From Loktanella sp. DSM 29012 (GTDB lineage Bacteria > Pseudomonadota > Alphaproteobacteria > Rhodobacterales > Rhodobacteraceae), in assembly GCF_900110705.1 (NCBI RefSeq), contig NZ_FOEJ01000002.1:186001-250000 (forward strand): DNA of 64,000 nucleotides, read 5' to 3'. Below, piece after piece: positions 36,730-45,200 of this stretch (its first letter is position 1; each line of letters begins with the position of its first letter). The translations under genes and the position numbers were made by a program. Below the pieces are notes generated by a model that saw only the letters and a program-made list of their open reading frames with translations, ran no database searches and was not told the origin of the DNA.

Positions 36730-37143
36730 TCAGGTGGCGAAAATCCCGTTTGTGGCGGCGTAGCCCTTGATTTCGATCGGGTTTCCGGACGGATCTCGGA
36801 AAAACATCGTCCATTGTTCGCCTTGCTCGCCCTTGAACCGCACGGATGGCGCAAGGATGAAATCGGTCTGTTCCTCTTCCAGCCGTCCGGCCAGCGCCGT
36901 CCATTCATCCAGCGGCAGCACGACACCGAAATGCGGCATCGGCACCATGTGATCGCCCACCTTTCCCGTTGGCGCATTCGCAAATGGCTCGCCCAGATGC
37001 AGGCTCAGCTGGTGACCGTAGAAATCAAAGTCGACCCAGGACTGCGTCGACCGCCCCTCTGCAGCACCCAGCACACCACCATAGAACGCCCGCGCAGCAT
37101 CCAGATCCGTGACGTGATAGGCGAAATGAAACGGAACGGGCAT
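36730..37143 (-). CDS. VOC (glyoxalase/dioxygenase) superfamily protein
   Basis: A 137-residue single-unit VOC protein with two beta-alpha-beta-beta-beta halves: FHFAYHVTDLDAARAFYGGV, WVDFDFYGHQLSLHL, PMPHFGVVLP and FFRDPSGNPIEIKGY. The His and Glu of these blocks (His9, His48 or His90, Glu128) could bind a metal. The substrate is unknown; such proteins act as dioxygenases, glyoxalases or resistance proteins. The start at 37143 is the family start; a longer frame is not supported. Confidence 0.87.
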   Translation of the reverse strand: MPVPFHFAYHVTDLDAARAFYGGVLGAAEGRSTQSWVDFDFYGHQLSLHLGEPFANAPTGKVGDHMVPMPHFGVVLPLDEWTALAGRLEEEQTDFILAPSVRFKGEQGEQWTMFFRDPSGNPIEIKGYAATNGIFAT

Positions 37144-37226
37144 GGCAGGACCTTTTTGGATGGGACGTTGAATTGATGCTGGCGTGGCGCTAGCGTGCCG
37201 CCAACCATAAGCCCGGAGGAAACCCC

Positions 37227-38528
37227 ATGTCCACAGACCCCAACGGCCCCAGCTACGGCTTTGACACGCTGCAAATCCACGCCGGCGCGCGCCCCGACCC
37301 CGCCACCGGCGCGCGGCAGGTCCCGATTTATCAGACAACCGCATACGTGTTCCGCGATGCGGATCACGCAGCAGCGCTCTTCAACCTCCAGGAGGTCGGC
37401 TATATCTACTCGCGGCTGACCAACCCCACTGTTGCAGCACTTCAGGAACGGATCGCCACGCTCGAGGGCGGCATCGGCGGCGTCTGCTGCGCGTCAGGTC
37501 ACGCAGCGCAACTGATGGCACTGTTTCCGCTGATGGCACCGGGCAAGAACATCGTGGCCTCCACCCGCCTGTACGGCGGCACGGTCACGCAGTTCACCCA
37601 GACGATCAAACGGTTCGGCTGGTCCGCGACATTCGTCGATTTCGATGACCTCGACGCGATCAAGGCCGCCATCGACGACAACACCCAGGCCATTTTCGGA
37701 GAGGCGATCGCCAACCCCGGCGGCTATATCATGGATGTGCGTGCCGTGGCCGATATCGCCGATGACGCGGGCATTCCCCTGATCATCGACAACACGACGG
37801 CGACCCCCTATCTGTGCCGCCCGATTGAGCATGGTGCGACGCTGGTCGTCCATTCCACCACGAAATACCTGACCGGCAACGGCACCGTCACCGGCGGTTG
37901 CGTCGTGGATTCGGGAAAATTCGACTGGGCCGCATCGGGCAAGTTCCCCTCCCTGTCCGAACCCGAACCCGCCTATCACGGCTTGAAATTCGCGGAAACC
38001 TTCGGACCCATGGCCTTTCCATTCCACGGGATCGCCATCGGTCTGCGCGATCTGGGCATGACGATGAACCCGCAGGCGGCGCATTACACGTTGATGGGGA
38101 TCGAGACGCTGTCGCTGCGCATGGACCGCCACGTCCAGAACGCCGAAAAGATCGCAAAGTGGCTCGAGGACGACCCCCGCGTGGATTACGTCACCTATGC
38201 CGGCCTCAAGAGTTCCAAGTACTTCGACCGGGTCGCGCAGGTCTGCCCCAAGGGCGCAGGTGGCCTGTTCACATTCGCGGTCAAGGGCGGATACGAGGCC
38301 TGCATCAAGCTGATCGACAGCCTCGAGATCTTCAGCCACGTGGCCAACCTTGGCGATACGCGCAGCCTGATCATCCATCCTGCCAGCACCACGCACCGCC
38401 AGTTGCAGGAAAACCAGCAGCGCGCAGCGGGTGCCGCCCCCGAAATCGTGCGCGTCAGCATCGGGATCGAGGACGCGGACGACCTGATTGCGGATCTGGA
38501 TCAGGCCCTGTCCAAGGCCACGGCCTGA
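37227..38528 (+). CDS. metY: O-acetylhomoserine sulfhydrylase
   Basis: A 433-residue PLP enzyme that joins O-acetylhomoserine with sulfide to give homocysteine. The cofactor lysine is Lys213 in VHSTTKYLTGNG; YSRLTNPTVAALQERIATLE and the ASGHAAQ pocket place it in the Cys/Met metabolism family, and the length (430 rather than 390) fits MetY rather than MetZ or MetB. GGAGG precedes the start. hom, which supplies the carbon skeleton, is 25 kb away. A terminator lies directly downstream. Confidence 0.95.
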   Translation: MSTDPNGPSYGFDTLQIHAGARPDPATGARQVPIYQTTAYVFRDADHAAALFNLQEVGYIYSRLTNPTVAALQERIATLEGGIGGVCCASGHAAQLMALFPLMAPGKNIVASTRLYGGTVTQFTQTIKRFGWSATFVDFDDLDAIKAAIDDNTQAIFGEAIANPGGYIMDVRAVADIADDAGIPLIIDNTTATPYLCRPIEHGATLVVHSTTKYLTGNGTVTGGCVVDSGKFDWAASGKFPSLSEPEPAYHGLKFAETFGPMAFPFHGIAIGLRDLGMTMNPQAAHYTLMGIETLSLRMDRHVQNAEKIAKWLEDDPRVDYVTYAGLKSSKYFDRVAQVCPKGAGGLFTFAVKGGYEACIKLIDSLEIFSHVANLGDTRSLIIHPASTTHRQLQENQQRAAGAAPEIVRVSIGIEDADDLIADLDQALSKATA

Positions 38529-38534
38529 CCACCG

Positions 38535-38565
38535 ATGCAGGACGGCCCTAGCGGTCGTCCTGCAT
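38535..38565 (+). terminator. metY terminator overlapping the SIMPL gene end
   Basis: ATGCAGGACGGCC pairs with GGTCGTCCTGCAT: a 13-bp stem (one G-T pair) with a 5-nt loop, 7 nt after the metY stop. The loop contains the stop codon (TAG, 38548-38550) of the convergent gene, so the right arm also codes for its last residues. Confidence 0.65.
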
Positions 38566-39324
38566 GTCCTCGCCCCATGTCATCGTGACACCGGCACTGA
38601 TCGTGACCTCGCCCTCGGCAATCGGCACAGACATCGCGTCTTCCATCGCCATGCGCATCATCGGCGCGGGGGCCGCGTTCATATCGGCCTCACTCAAGCT
38701 AGTCAGCCGTCCGAGTGCGACATCGGCGGCATCGGTGTACAGGGTGGCCTTGCGCATGGCATCTGCCACCGCCGCGCGGCGGGCTTCATCCAGCAGCGTC
38801 TGACGGTTCGACACGTCAAAGGTCAGACCGTTCATCTGGTTTGCCCCACTCTGGACCACCGCGTCCAGAACTTCTCCTAGACGGTCAAGCGCGGTGACGG
38901 TCACGCTGACATCCGTGCTGGCGCGATAGCCGGTGACGCGCGAAACATTGTTATCCCGGTCATAGTCCTGGATCACGTCCAGCCGCAATGCGCTGGTCTG
39001 CACATCCGCGCCGGTGATCCCGGCATCGGACAGGCTGGCCAGGACCGCTGTCATATCCGTCGACATCTGCGCCAGCGCCGCCGCCGCCGTCGGGGCCTGA
39101 TGCGACACCCCCAGGCTGACCCGCGCCAAATCGGGTGTGGCACTGACCTCGCCGGTGCCCTGCATGGTGACGCGCGCCGCCTGTGCGAATGCCGGACCCG
39201 CCAGGATACCGGTCGACAATGCTGCGCAGAAAACCAGCCATCTTGGACCCGGCGATAACTTGCTATACCATGGCCGTGAATGAGATTTGTCGTTTTCCGA
39301 TGAATGACAGGCTGCTAGGACCAT
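38548..39324 (-). CDS. SIMPL domain (DUF541) periplasmic protein
   Basis: A 258-residue protein of the SIMPL/DUF541 family. A membrane/signal segment LVFCAALSTGILAGPAFAQA is followed by VTMQGTGEVSATPDLARVSL, the family hallmark, and ARRAAVADAMRKA. It is likely periplasmic; SIMPL proteins resist oxidative stress in some bacteria, but the role is unclear. The start is doubtful: the only ATG (39324) is 3 nt from the divergent start at 39328 and puts 28 residues before the signal peptide. A CTG start just before LVFCAA is an alternative. Confidence 0.82.
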   Translation of the reverse strand: MVLAACHSSENDKSHSRPWYSKLSPGPRWLVFCAALSTGILAGPAFAQAARVTMQGTGEVSATPDLARVSLGVSHQAPTAAAALAQMSTDMTAVLASLSDAGITGADVQTSALRLDVIQDYDRDNNVSRVTGYRASTDVSVTVTALDRLGEVLDAVVQSGANQMNGLTFDVSNRQTLLDEARRAAVADAMRKATLYTDAADVALGRLTSLSEADMNAAPAPMMRMAMEDAMSVPIAEGEVTISAGVTMTWGEDMQDDR

Positions 39325-39327
39325 CTT

Positions 39328-42021
39328 ATGACGCCTCGTTTTGCTTTGCTTCTTTCATCCGATGGTATCCGCCTGCTGCACCGCGTGCCAGAAGGCTGGA
39401 ACCGCGTTGGCAATGTCCCGCTTGAGACCGATGACCTGCCTGGTGCCTTGGCCAAGCTGCGGGCCGACGGGCTGACCCTGGAGCCCGAGGGTCTGACCAC
39501 AAAGCTGGTGATCCCCGAGGATCAGATCAGGTTCATGTCGCTCGAGGGCGCGCAGACCAGCGTCGCGGATGTCCGGCAAGCGCTTGACGGTGCGACGCCT
39601 TATGCGGTCGACGACCTGTCGATCGATTTCGACCGGTCCGGCGGCATGACTCATATCGCGGCCGTCGCCCGCGAGACTCTGGCCGAGGCCGAAGCCTTTG
39701 CGCTGGATCATGATTTCAACCCTGTCTGCTTTGTGGCCGTGCCCCCGCCCGGCACCTTTGTGTCAGAGGTCTTTTTCGGCCCGACCCAATCGGCCAGCGG
39801 GAACTTGGCCGAACGATCAAGCCAACCGGTCGAGGAAACCGGCATCGCGGATCTGACAGCGAAGACGCCCGGCAAAGAGGCCGCGACGGACACGGTATTG
39901 CCTGAACCGCCGCAGGATCCCGTTGCAGACACGCCAGACGCTGCCGACACGACGGACGCCCCTGCGCCGGAAATCTCATCCGACGATCCGCCGCTGTTCA
40001 CCGCGCGCAGCAGACCCGTGTCCGGCGCCATGGCAGCCGCTGCGATGCCGGGCGGGGCGGCCCCCGGCGACACCACACCCGCGACCGCACATGATCCCGC
40101 GCGCGCCGCAGGCCCTGCCATGCCTGTCAGCCCGGCGCCGTCGGAACAGACCGACAGGACTGAACCGAAACAGGTCCAGAAACCGGCCCTCACCGCAACC
40201 CGCGCAACCCCCGTCGCAGGTGCCCCCGAAGAACCATTGTTCACCCGGCGCAAGGAACCGCCGCCCCCCATCGCTGGCAAGGGCAAGGCTGCATCGCCAA
40301 TCGCCCTGCGGGCAGAGGCCCCATCGGCACCTGACGCAGTTCCCGCAATGGTCGCCGCCCCCCGCGCGCCCCAAGCGCCGCAACCGACCACCAAACCCGC
40401 GCAGGAAACCCCCGATGCACTGGCAGGTCTCGCGCCTGCGCGCAGTGGCAAGCCGCGTTTTCTGGGCCTGATCCTCACGGCGGTGCTGCTGGTCGTGCTT
40501 CTGATCATGGGGTTCTGGGCCTCGACCCTGCCCGACGAAGGGATCGCATGGCTGTGGGGCGACCAGGAAGAGGTCGCGGCGGCCCATGCAACCGCACAAG
40601 AAACATCTGACGAAACTGACATTGCGGCCGTAGCGCCAGCGCTCCAGCCAGCCACACCCGAGGCAATCCCCGCACCATCGGCGCTGACCGATGCGCCTAC
40701 ACCCGAATTGCTGGCGACACCTGCGCTGCCGGTTGTGCGGGCACCGACAACCGGCGTGCTGACCCCGGCAGAGGCAGACCGGATCTATGCCGCGACAGGC
40801 GTCTATCAGCGCGCGCCACGCCTGCCCGTCACGCCACGCACCACGATCGAAGAAGCCCGGCGCCCGGTCCCGGTGGCGCTGACCAGCATGTCGTGGAACA
40901 CGGCACCTGCACTACCCGATCCAACCCAGACCGCCCCGGATCCGGTGATCGCGGCCCAGGTCGATCCCCCGGCCGCCGATGTGGTCTTTGCACGCGATCT
41001 GCGCGGGCGAATCCTCGCGACCCCGACAGGCACAATCGTGCCCAGCGGTGCCATCGTCTATGCGGGTGCGCCAGACATCCGCCCGCAGGTCCGACCTGGC
41101 ACGCCCACGCAGACCCCGACCAGCACAACCGCTACAACCGATCCGGATGCGCCGGAAACGGTGCGGCTGATTGCGGGCACGCCACCGGTCCAGCCGCGCG
41201 CACGTCCGGCGGACCTTGCAACCGTCCTGACGCAGGACCCGCAGATCGCGGCGGTCCCTGACCTGCGGCCCGTCGTGCGGCCGGGCGATGTCGCCCCCGC
41301 ACAGGCAGAAGAAGCCGACACATCAGACCCCGCCTCGCCCGAGGTTACGGAAACCGACGCCGCAACGCCAACCGTCATTACGGGCGCACCGGACCTGCGA
41401 CCCACCTTGCGGCCCGCCAGTTTTGCCAGCCGGTCGCCGGTCGTTGCGGTCCCGATCGATCCGCGTGTCGCCGATGCGCGCCCCGCGCTGCGCCCCGAGG
41501 GGCTGGCCCCCGCAGGACCCGAATCCGACCCAACACCCGACATCAATGCGATTGCAGCGGCCATTGCCTCTGCCGCACCGCAGTCGGCGTTCAGCAACCG
41601 CACGGCCCGGGCCGTGGGGATCGCGCCGCGTCCGGCGACACGCCCGCGCAACTTTGACCAGGTGGTTGCCCGTGCAACGGCTGCGCCCGTGCAACGCCAG
41701 ACCGCTGCCGTCGTGCAGCGTCCGGCAACCACACCGCAGGTCGCAGCCCCCGCTGTCGTGGCCCCGACAGGCCCGGTGCCGGGTGGCGTCGCCCGTGCCG
41801 CGACCCAGGAAAACGCGATCCGCCTGCGCGACATGAACCTCGTCGGTGTCTATGGACGCCCCAATGCGCGCCGTGCCTTGGTCCGTCTGGGCAACGGCCG
41901 CTATGTCAAGGTCGAGGTCGGCAGCGCCCTCGACGGTGGTCGCGTGACCGCCATCGGCGATTCCGCGCTGAATTTCGTCAAGCGCGGGCGCACCTACGCG
42001 CTGCAACTGCCCACGGGCTAG
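39328..42021 (+). CDS. Envelope-spanning protein with GspL/PilM-like head and GspC/PilP-like tail
   Basis: An 897-residue protein. Residues 1-155 resemble the actin-like cytoplasmic domain of GspL/PilM (DVRQALDGATPYAVDDLSID, then IAAVARETLAEAEAF). A long Pro/Ala-rich, disordered stretch leads to one membrane span at 376-398 (LGLILTAVLLVVLLIMGFWA). After a further Pro-rich region come six copies of an RPxxRP motif (about 578-775). The last 65 residues (LVGVYGRPNARRALVRLGNG...GSALDGGRVTAIGD) look like a GspC/PilP HR domain. It should link cytoplasm and periplasm. No other type II/IV secretion genes are nearby. Confidence 0.7.
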   Translation: MTPRFALLLSSDGIRLLHRVPEGWNRVGNVPLETDDLPGALAKLRADGLTLEPEGLTTKLVIPEDQIRFMSLEGAQTSVADVRQALDGATPYAVDDLSIDFDRSGGMTHIAAVARETLAEAEAFALDHDFNPVCFVAVPPPGTFVSEVFFGPTQSASGNLAERSSQPVEETGIADLTAKTPGKEAATDTVLPEPPQDPVADTPDAADTTDAPAPEISSDDPPLFTARSRPVSGAMAAAAMPGGAAPGDTTPATAHDPARAAGPAMPVSPAPSEQTDRTEPKQVQKPALTATRATPVAGAPEEPLFTRRKEPPPPIAGKGKAASPIALRAEAPSAPDAVPAMVAAPRAPQAPQPTTKPAQETPDALAGLAPARSGKPRFLGLILTAVLLVVLLIMGFWASTLPDEGIAWLWGDQEEVAAAHATAQETSDETDIAAVAPALQPATPEAIPAPSALTDAPTPELLATPALPVVRAPTTGVLTPAEADRIYAATGVYQRAPRLPVTPRTTIEEARRPVPVALTSMSWNTAPALPDPTQTAPDPVIAAQVDPPAADVVFARDLRGRILATPTGTIVPSGAIVYAGAPDIRPQVRPGTPTQTPTSTTATTDPDAPETVRLIAGTPPVQPRARPADLATVLTQDPQIAAVPDLRPVVRPGDVAPAQAEEADTSDPASPEVTETDAATPTVITGAPDLRPTLRPASFASRSPVVAVPIDPRVADARPALRPEGLAPAGPESDPTPDINAIAAAIASAAPQSAFSNRTARAVGIAPRPATRPRNFDQVVARATAAPVQRQTAAVVQRPATTPQVAAPAVVAPTGPVPGGVARAATQENAIRLRDMNLVGVYGRPNARRALVRLGNGRYVKVEVGSALDGGRVTAIGDSALNFVKRGRTYALQLPTG
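41058..41665 (+). repeat. Six RPxxRP repeats within the 897-aa protein
   Basis: Motifs APDIRPQVRP, TPPVQPRARP, VPDLRPVVRP, APDLRPTLRP, VADARPALRP and APRPATRP, each followed by 2-3 residues and a hydrophobic one, are spaced 20-55 residues apart. They code for a proline-rich, positively charged periplasmic linker. Confidence 0.7.
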
Positions 42022-42105
42022 GCAGTGCTGCGCGATGCCGCAGTTGTTTGCGATCTGGCCTGCCTGCCCCATTGCCTTGTGCGCAGTGACGTTTAAGACA
42101 GCCGC

Positions 42106-44025
42106 ATGGATACGTTTCTGCTACAGGCCACAATTTATCTGGGTGCCGCCGTGCTTGCGGTGCCTTTTGCCGCGCGACTGGGACTTGGGTCCGTTCTGGG
42201 ATATCTGGCCGCCGGGATCATCATCGGCCCATTGACCGGTCTGGTCGGGACCGAGGCACAGGACATTCAGCATTTTGCCGAATTCGGCGTGGTGATGATG
42301 CTGTTCCTGATCGGACTGGAACTGGAACCGCGCGCGCTGTGGGACATGCGGGATCGGTTGATCGGTCTGGGCGGACTTCAGGTCGGCGTGACCACGCTGC
42401 TGATTGCGGGCGCCGCCATCGCGCTGGACTACGACGTCGTGACAGGCATCGCGATCGGCATGATCTTTGCCTTGTCATCCACGGCAATCGTGCTGCAAAC
42501 CCTTTCCGAAAAGGGGCTGATGCAAACGGGCGGCGGGCGGTCGATCTTCTCGGTGTTGCTGACGCAGGATATCGCCGTGATCCCGATGCTGGCCCTGCTG
42601 CCGCTATTGGCATCACCTGCCGCGCGCGTTGCAATAGCCCCCGACGGGTCCATGCAACGCGCCGGAACAACCGATGAGGCCCACCACGGCCTGTCACTCG
42701 TCGAAGGGTTACCCGGCTGGGGCGTGACGCTGGTCACCATCGGTGCAGTGGCCGCCGTGATTCTGACCGGGATTTACCTGACCCGGCCGGTTTTCCGCTA
42801 TATCCATCAGGCCAAGCTGCGCGAGATGTATACCGCGCTTGCCTTGCTGATGGTCGTGGCGATTGCCGTCCTGATGGAAACCGTCGGCCTGTCGCCTGCG
42901 CTGGGGACGTTCCTCGCCGGTGTGGTGCTGGCGAACTCGGAATTCCGTCACGAACTCGAAAGCGACCTTGCACCGTTCAAGGGCCTGCTGCTGGGGCTGT
43001 TTTTCATCACTGTCGGTGCCGGAATCAACTTCGAACTGCTCTTTGCGCAACCGACCCGCGTGGCGACCTACGTGCTGGGGATCATCGTGATCAAGGGCGC
43101 GGTGCTCTATGCGCTTTCGCTCTTGTTCAAGATGAAAGGCAAGGACCGCTGGCTGTTCACACTGGGCCTGGCACAGGCCGGTGAATTCGGGTTCGTGCTG
43201 ATCTCTTTCTCGCGCAGCCAGGGCGTCCTGACGGGACCTGTGTCGGAACTGCTGCTGCTGGTGACAGCGCTGTCGATGCTGGTCACGCCGCTGATGTTCA
43301 TCGGCTACCACTACCTGACGCACCGCATGGAAGAGGAAGAGGACCACGAACACGACGAGGTCGACGAAACAGGAACCGTGATCATCGCGGGCATCGGACG
43401 CTTTGGCCAGATGGCGAACCGGCTCATTCAATCGGCAGGGTTCTCGACCGTCGTGATCGACAATGATCTTGCCGCCGTCCAGACCATGCGCAAGTTCGGC
43501 TATCGCGGGTTCTTTGGTGACCCGACGCGCCCTGATCTGCTGGCCGCTGCCGGGATCGACGAGGCACGCGTGATGATGGTCTGCCTTGATAATCGGGCAA
43601 CCGCCTGCCAGCTGGTCGCCTATGTGCGCAAGGTGCGCCCCGACATTCACATCATCGCCCGGGCCTATGACCGCGTGCACAGTTACGAGCTCTATGCGGC
43701 GGGTGCCGACGATATCGTGCGTGAAATGTTCGACAGCTCGCTGCGCGCCGGGCGCTATGCGCTTGAAAATCTGGGGCTGACGGAATTCGAGGCGGCCGAG
43801 GCGGAAACCATGTTCTATCATTCCGATCGCGGCATGGTGCGGGAACTGGCCGAGCTGTGGAAACCGGGCGTCGCCATTGCGGACAACGCCGACTACGTGG
43901 CCCGCGCACGCAAGCTGGACAGTGATCTGGAAACGGCGCTCGCAAGTCGTGTGCAAAACCGCGATTCCTCGGACGAGGCGCTGCCGCCGCGCCGTCCTGG
44001 CGACACCTCGCGCGGGAACCGCTAG
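42106..44025 (+). CDS. CPA2-family cation/proton antiporter (KefB/KefC-like)
   Basis: A 639-residue inner-membrane protein. About 12-13 membrane spans fill residues 1-395, with the CPA2 signatures LGLGSVLGYLAAGIIIGP, FLIGLELEP, FALSSTAIVLQTL and LTQDIAVIPML. A Rossmann RCK/TrkA-N domain follows (VIIAGIGRFGQMANRLIQ, DNDLAAVQ, GDPTRPDLL), which regulates transport through nucleotide or glutathione binding in Kef proteins. There is no TrkA-C domain; the tail is short and hydrophilic. It probably exchanges K+ for H+. Confidence 0.93.
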   Translation: MDTFLLQATIYLGAAVLAVPFAARLGLGSVLGYLAAGIIIGPLTGLVGTEAQDIQHFAEFGVVMMLFLIGLELEPRALWDMRDRLIGLGGLQVGVTTLLIAGAAIALDYDVVTGIAIGMIFALSSTAIVLQTLSEKGLMQTGGGRSIFSVLLTQDIAVIPMLALLPLLASPAARVAIAPDGSMQRAGTTDEAHHGLSLVEGLPGWGVTLVTIGAVAAVILTGIYLTRPVFRYIHQAKLREMYTALALLMVVAIAVLMETVGLSPALGTFLAGVVLANSEFRHELESDLAPFKGLLLGLFFITVGAGINFELLFAQPTRVATYVLGIIVIKGAVLYALSLLFKMKGKDRWLFTLGLAQAGEFGFVLISFSRSQGVLTGPVSELLLLVTALSMLVTPLMFIGYHYLTHRMEEEEDHEHDEVDETGTVIIAGIGRFGQMANRLIQSAGFSTVVIDNDLAAVQTMRKFGYRGFFGDPTRPDLLAAAGIDEARVMMVCLDNRATACQLVAYVRKVRPDIHIIARAYDRVHSYELYAAGADDIVREMFDSSLRAGRYALENLGLTEFEAAEAETMFYHSDRGMVRELAELWKPGVAIADNADYVARARKLDSDLETALASRVQNRDSSDEALPPRRPGDTSRGNR

Positions 44026-44029
44026 GGCA

Positions 44030-44052
44030 CCGATTTTTCTGCGAAAAATCGG
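44030..44052. repeat. T5/A5 palindrome, copy 2a
   Basis: CCGATTTTTC, loop TGC, GAAAAATCGG: a 10-bp stem 4 nt after the antiporter stop. Same core as copies 1a and 1b at 36650-36723. Confidence 0.85.
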
Positions 44053-44081
44053 AGAGCGCCTGCCATCGTCTGGCGGGTCAA

Positions 44082-44102
44082 CGATTTTTCGCAGAAAAAT
44101 CG
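44082..44102. repeat. T5/A5 palindrome, copy 2b
   Basis: CGATTTTTC, loop GCA, GAAAAATCG: a 9-bp stem 29 nt after copy 2a and 5 nt before the end of convergent cobT, giving the same layout as copy 1. Confidence 0.85.
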
Positions 44103-44107
44103 GCGGA

Positions 44108-45130
44108 TCAAGCGGATTTGCCTGCGACGGCTGCTTCTTCGAAGGTCGCCATGCCGCTGTGACATGCGACGGCGGCCTGTACGATGCCGATCGCTACAGC
44201 AGCACCGGATCCCTCGCCCAGCCGCAATCCCAGATCCAGCAGTGGGGTCTTGCCCAGCGCATCCAGCATGCGGCCATGCGCCGCTTCAGCCGAAACATGG
44301 CCTGCAACCGCGTGATCCAGCGCGCCAGACACCGCGCGGTCGAGAACAAGGGCCGCCGCCGTGCAGATGAATCCATCCAGAACCACCGGGATACCCGCAA
44401 CGCGCGCCCGCGCGATCGCCCCCGCCATCCCGGCGAGTTCGCGTCCGCCAAGGCAGCGCAAGACCTGCAATGGATCAGCCAGTACATCCGCGTGACGCGC
44501 GAGGCCCGCAGCCACGACCTGCGCCTTGCGGGCCACACCGGCATCGTCAACGCCGCTGCCCCGTCCGACCCAATCCGCAGGATCACCCCCCATCAGGGCA
44601 GCACCCAGTGCCGCCGCCACGGTCGTGTTGCCGATCCCCATCTCGCCCACCACCAACAGGTCGGTGTCGCGCGCAACCGCATCCCAACCCGCGCACAGGG
44701 CCGATACGACCTCGGCCTCTGACATGGCGGGGCCGGTGGTGAAATCGTGCGTCGGCGTCTCCAATTCCAGCGGGACCACCGACATGGTTGCGCCATACGT
44801 CCGGGCCAGCTGGTTGATCGCCGCACCGCCTGCGCTGAAATTGCCGACCATCTGGGCCGTCACCTCAGGCGGAAAGGCAGACACACCCTGCGCGCAGATC
44901 CCGTGATTGCCGGCGAACACGATGATCTGCGGGGCCGCGATGACGGGCCGCGCGTTGCCTTGCCAGCCTGCGACCCAGATCGCCAGATCCTCCAGGCGGC
45001 CCAATGCGCCCGGCGGCTTGGTCAATGCGCCATTGCGTGCCGCGGCCCCGTCGCGGGCGGCTGTATCCGCACCCCCGGCTGCCGCCAGCGCGGCGCGAAA
45101 GCTGTCAAGGCTCGTGAATGCTGCGGTCAT
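44108..45130 (-). CDS. cobT: Nicotinate-nucleotide-dimethylbenzimidazole phosphoribosyltransferase
   Basis: A 340-residue cytoplasmic enzyme activating the lower ligand of cobalamin. Motifs are [47 protein letters not shown] and, near the C-terminus, [13 protein letters not shown], which carries the catalytic Glu. Length is typical. It is divergent from cobS with a 70-nt gap. Longer frames upstream overlap cobS and are not used. Confidence 0.95.
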   Translation of the reverse strand: MTAAFTSLDSFRAALAAAGGADTAARDGAAARNGALTKPPGALGRLEDLAIWVAGWQGNARPVIAAPQIIVFAGNHGICAQGVSAFPPEVTAQMVGNFSAGGAAINQLARTYGATMSVVPLELETPTHDFTTGPAMSEAEVVSALCAGWDAVARDTDLLVVGEMGIGNTTVAAALGAALMGGDPADWVGRGSGVDDAGVARKAQVVAAGLARHADVLADPLQVLRCLGGRELAGMAGAIARARVAGIPVVLDGFICTAAALVLDRAVSGALDHAVAGHVSAEAAHGRMLDALGKTPLLDLGLRLGEGSGAAVAIGIVQAAVACHSGMATFEEAAVAGKSA

Positions 45131-45200
45131 GGGCCGTCCTCGTTGCGTATTTCCCTGCCCCTGTCTAACCATGCGACACGGAATGAAAAGAGGCCGCATC

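Noticed and set aside
35432-36904. 490-codon minus frame across yjbF and the glycosyltransferase-like gene
   Set aside because: It runs through three genes on the other strand or frame, crosses the palindrome element and has no recognisable domain.
37144-37226. Possible SAM-type riboswitch before metY
   Set aside because: GGCGTGGCGC...GTGCCGCC can form a short hairpin and resembles part of the SAM/SAH motif, but the conserved CGGCUUC and 3' pseudoknot parts are missing and the leader is only about 80 nt, shared with a divergent gene.
41058-41665. Tandem DNA repeat or CRISPR-like array
   Set aside because: The repetition is at protein level (RPxxRP) with varied DNA and irregular spacing; no direct repeats with unique spacers exist anywhere in the window.
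45131-45200. Cobalamin riboswitch between cobT and cobS
   Set aside because: The gap is 70 nt, far below the roughly 200 nt needed, and the B12-box pattern is absent.
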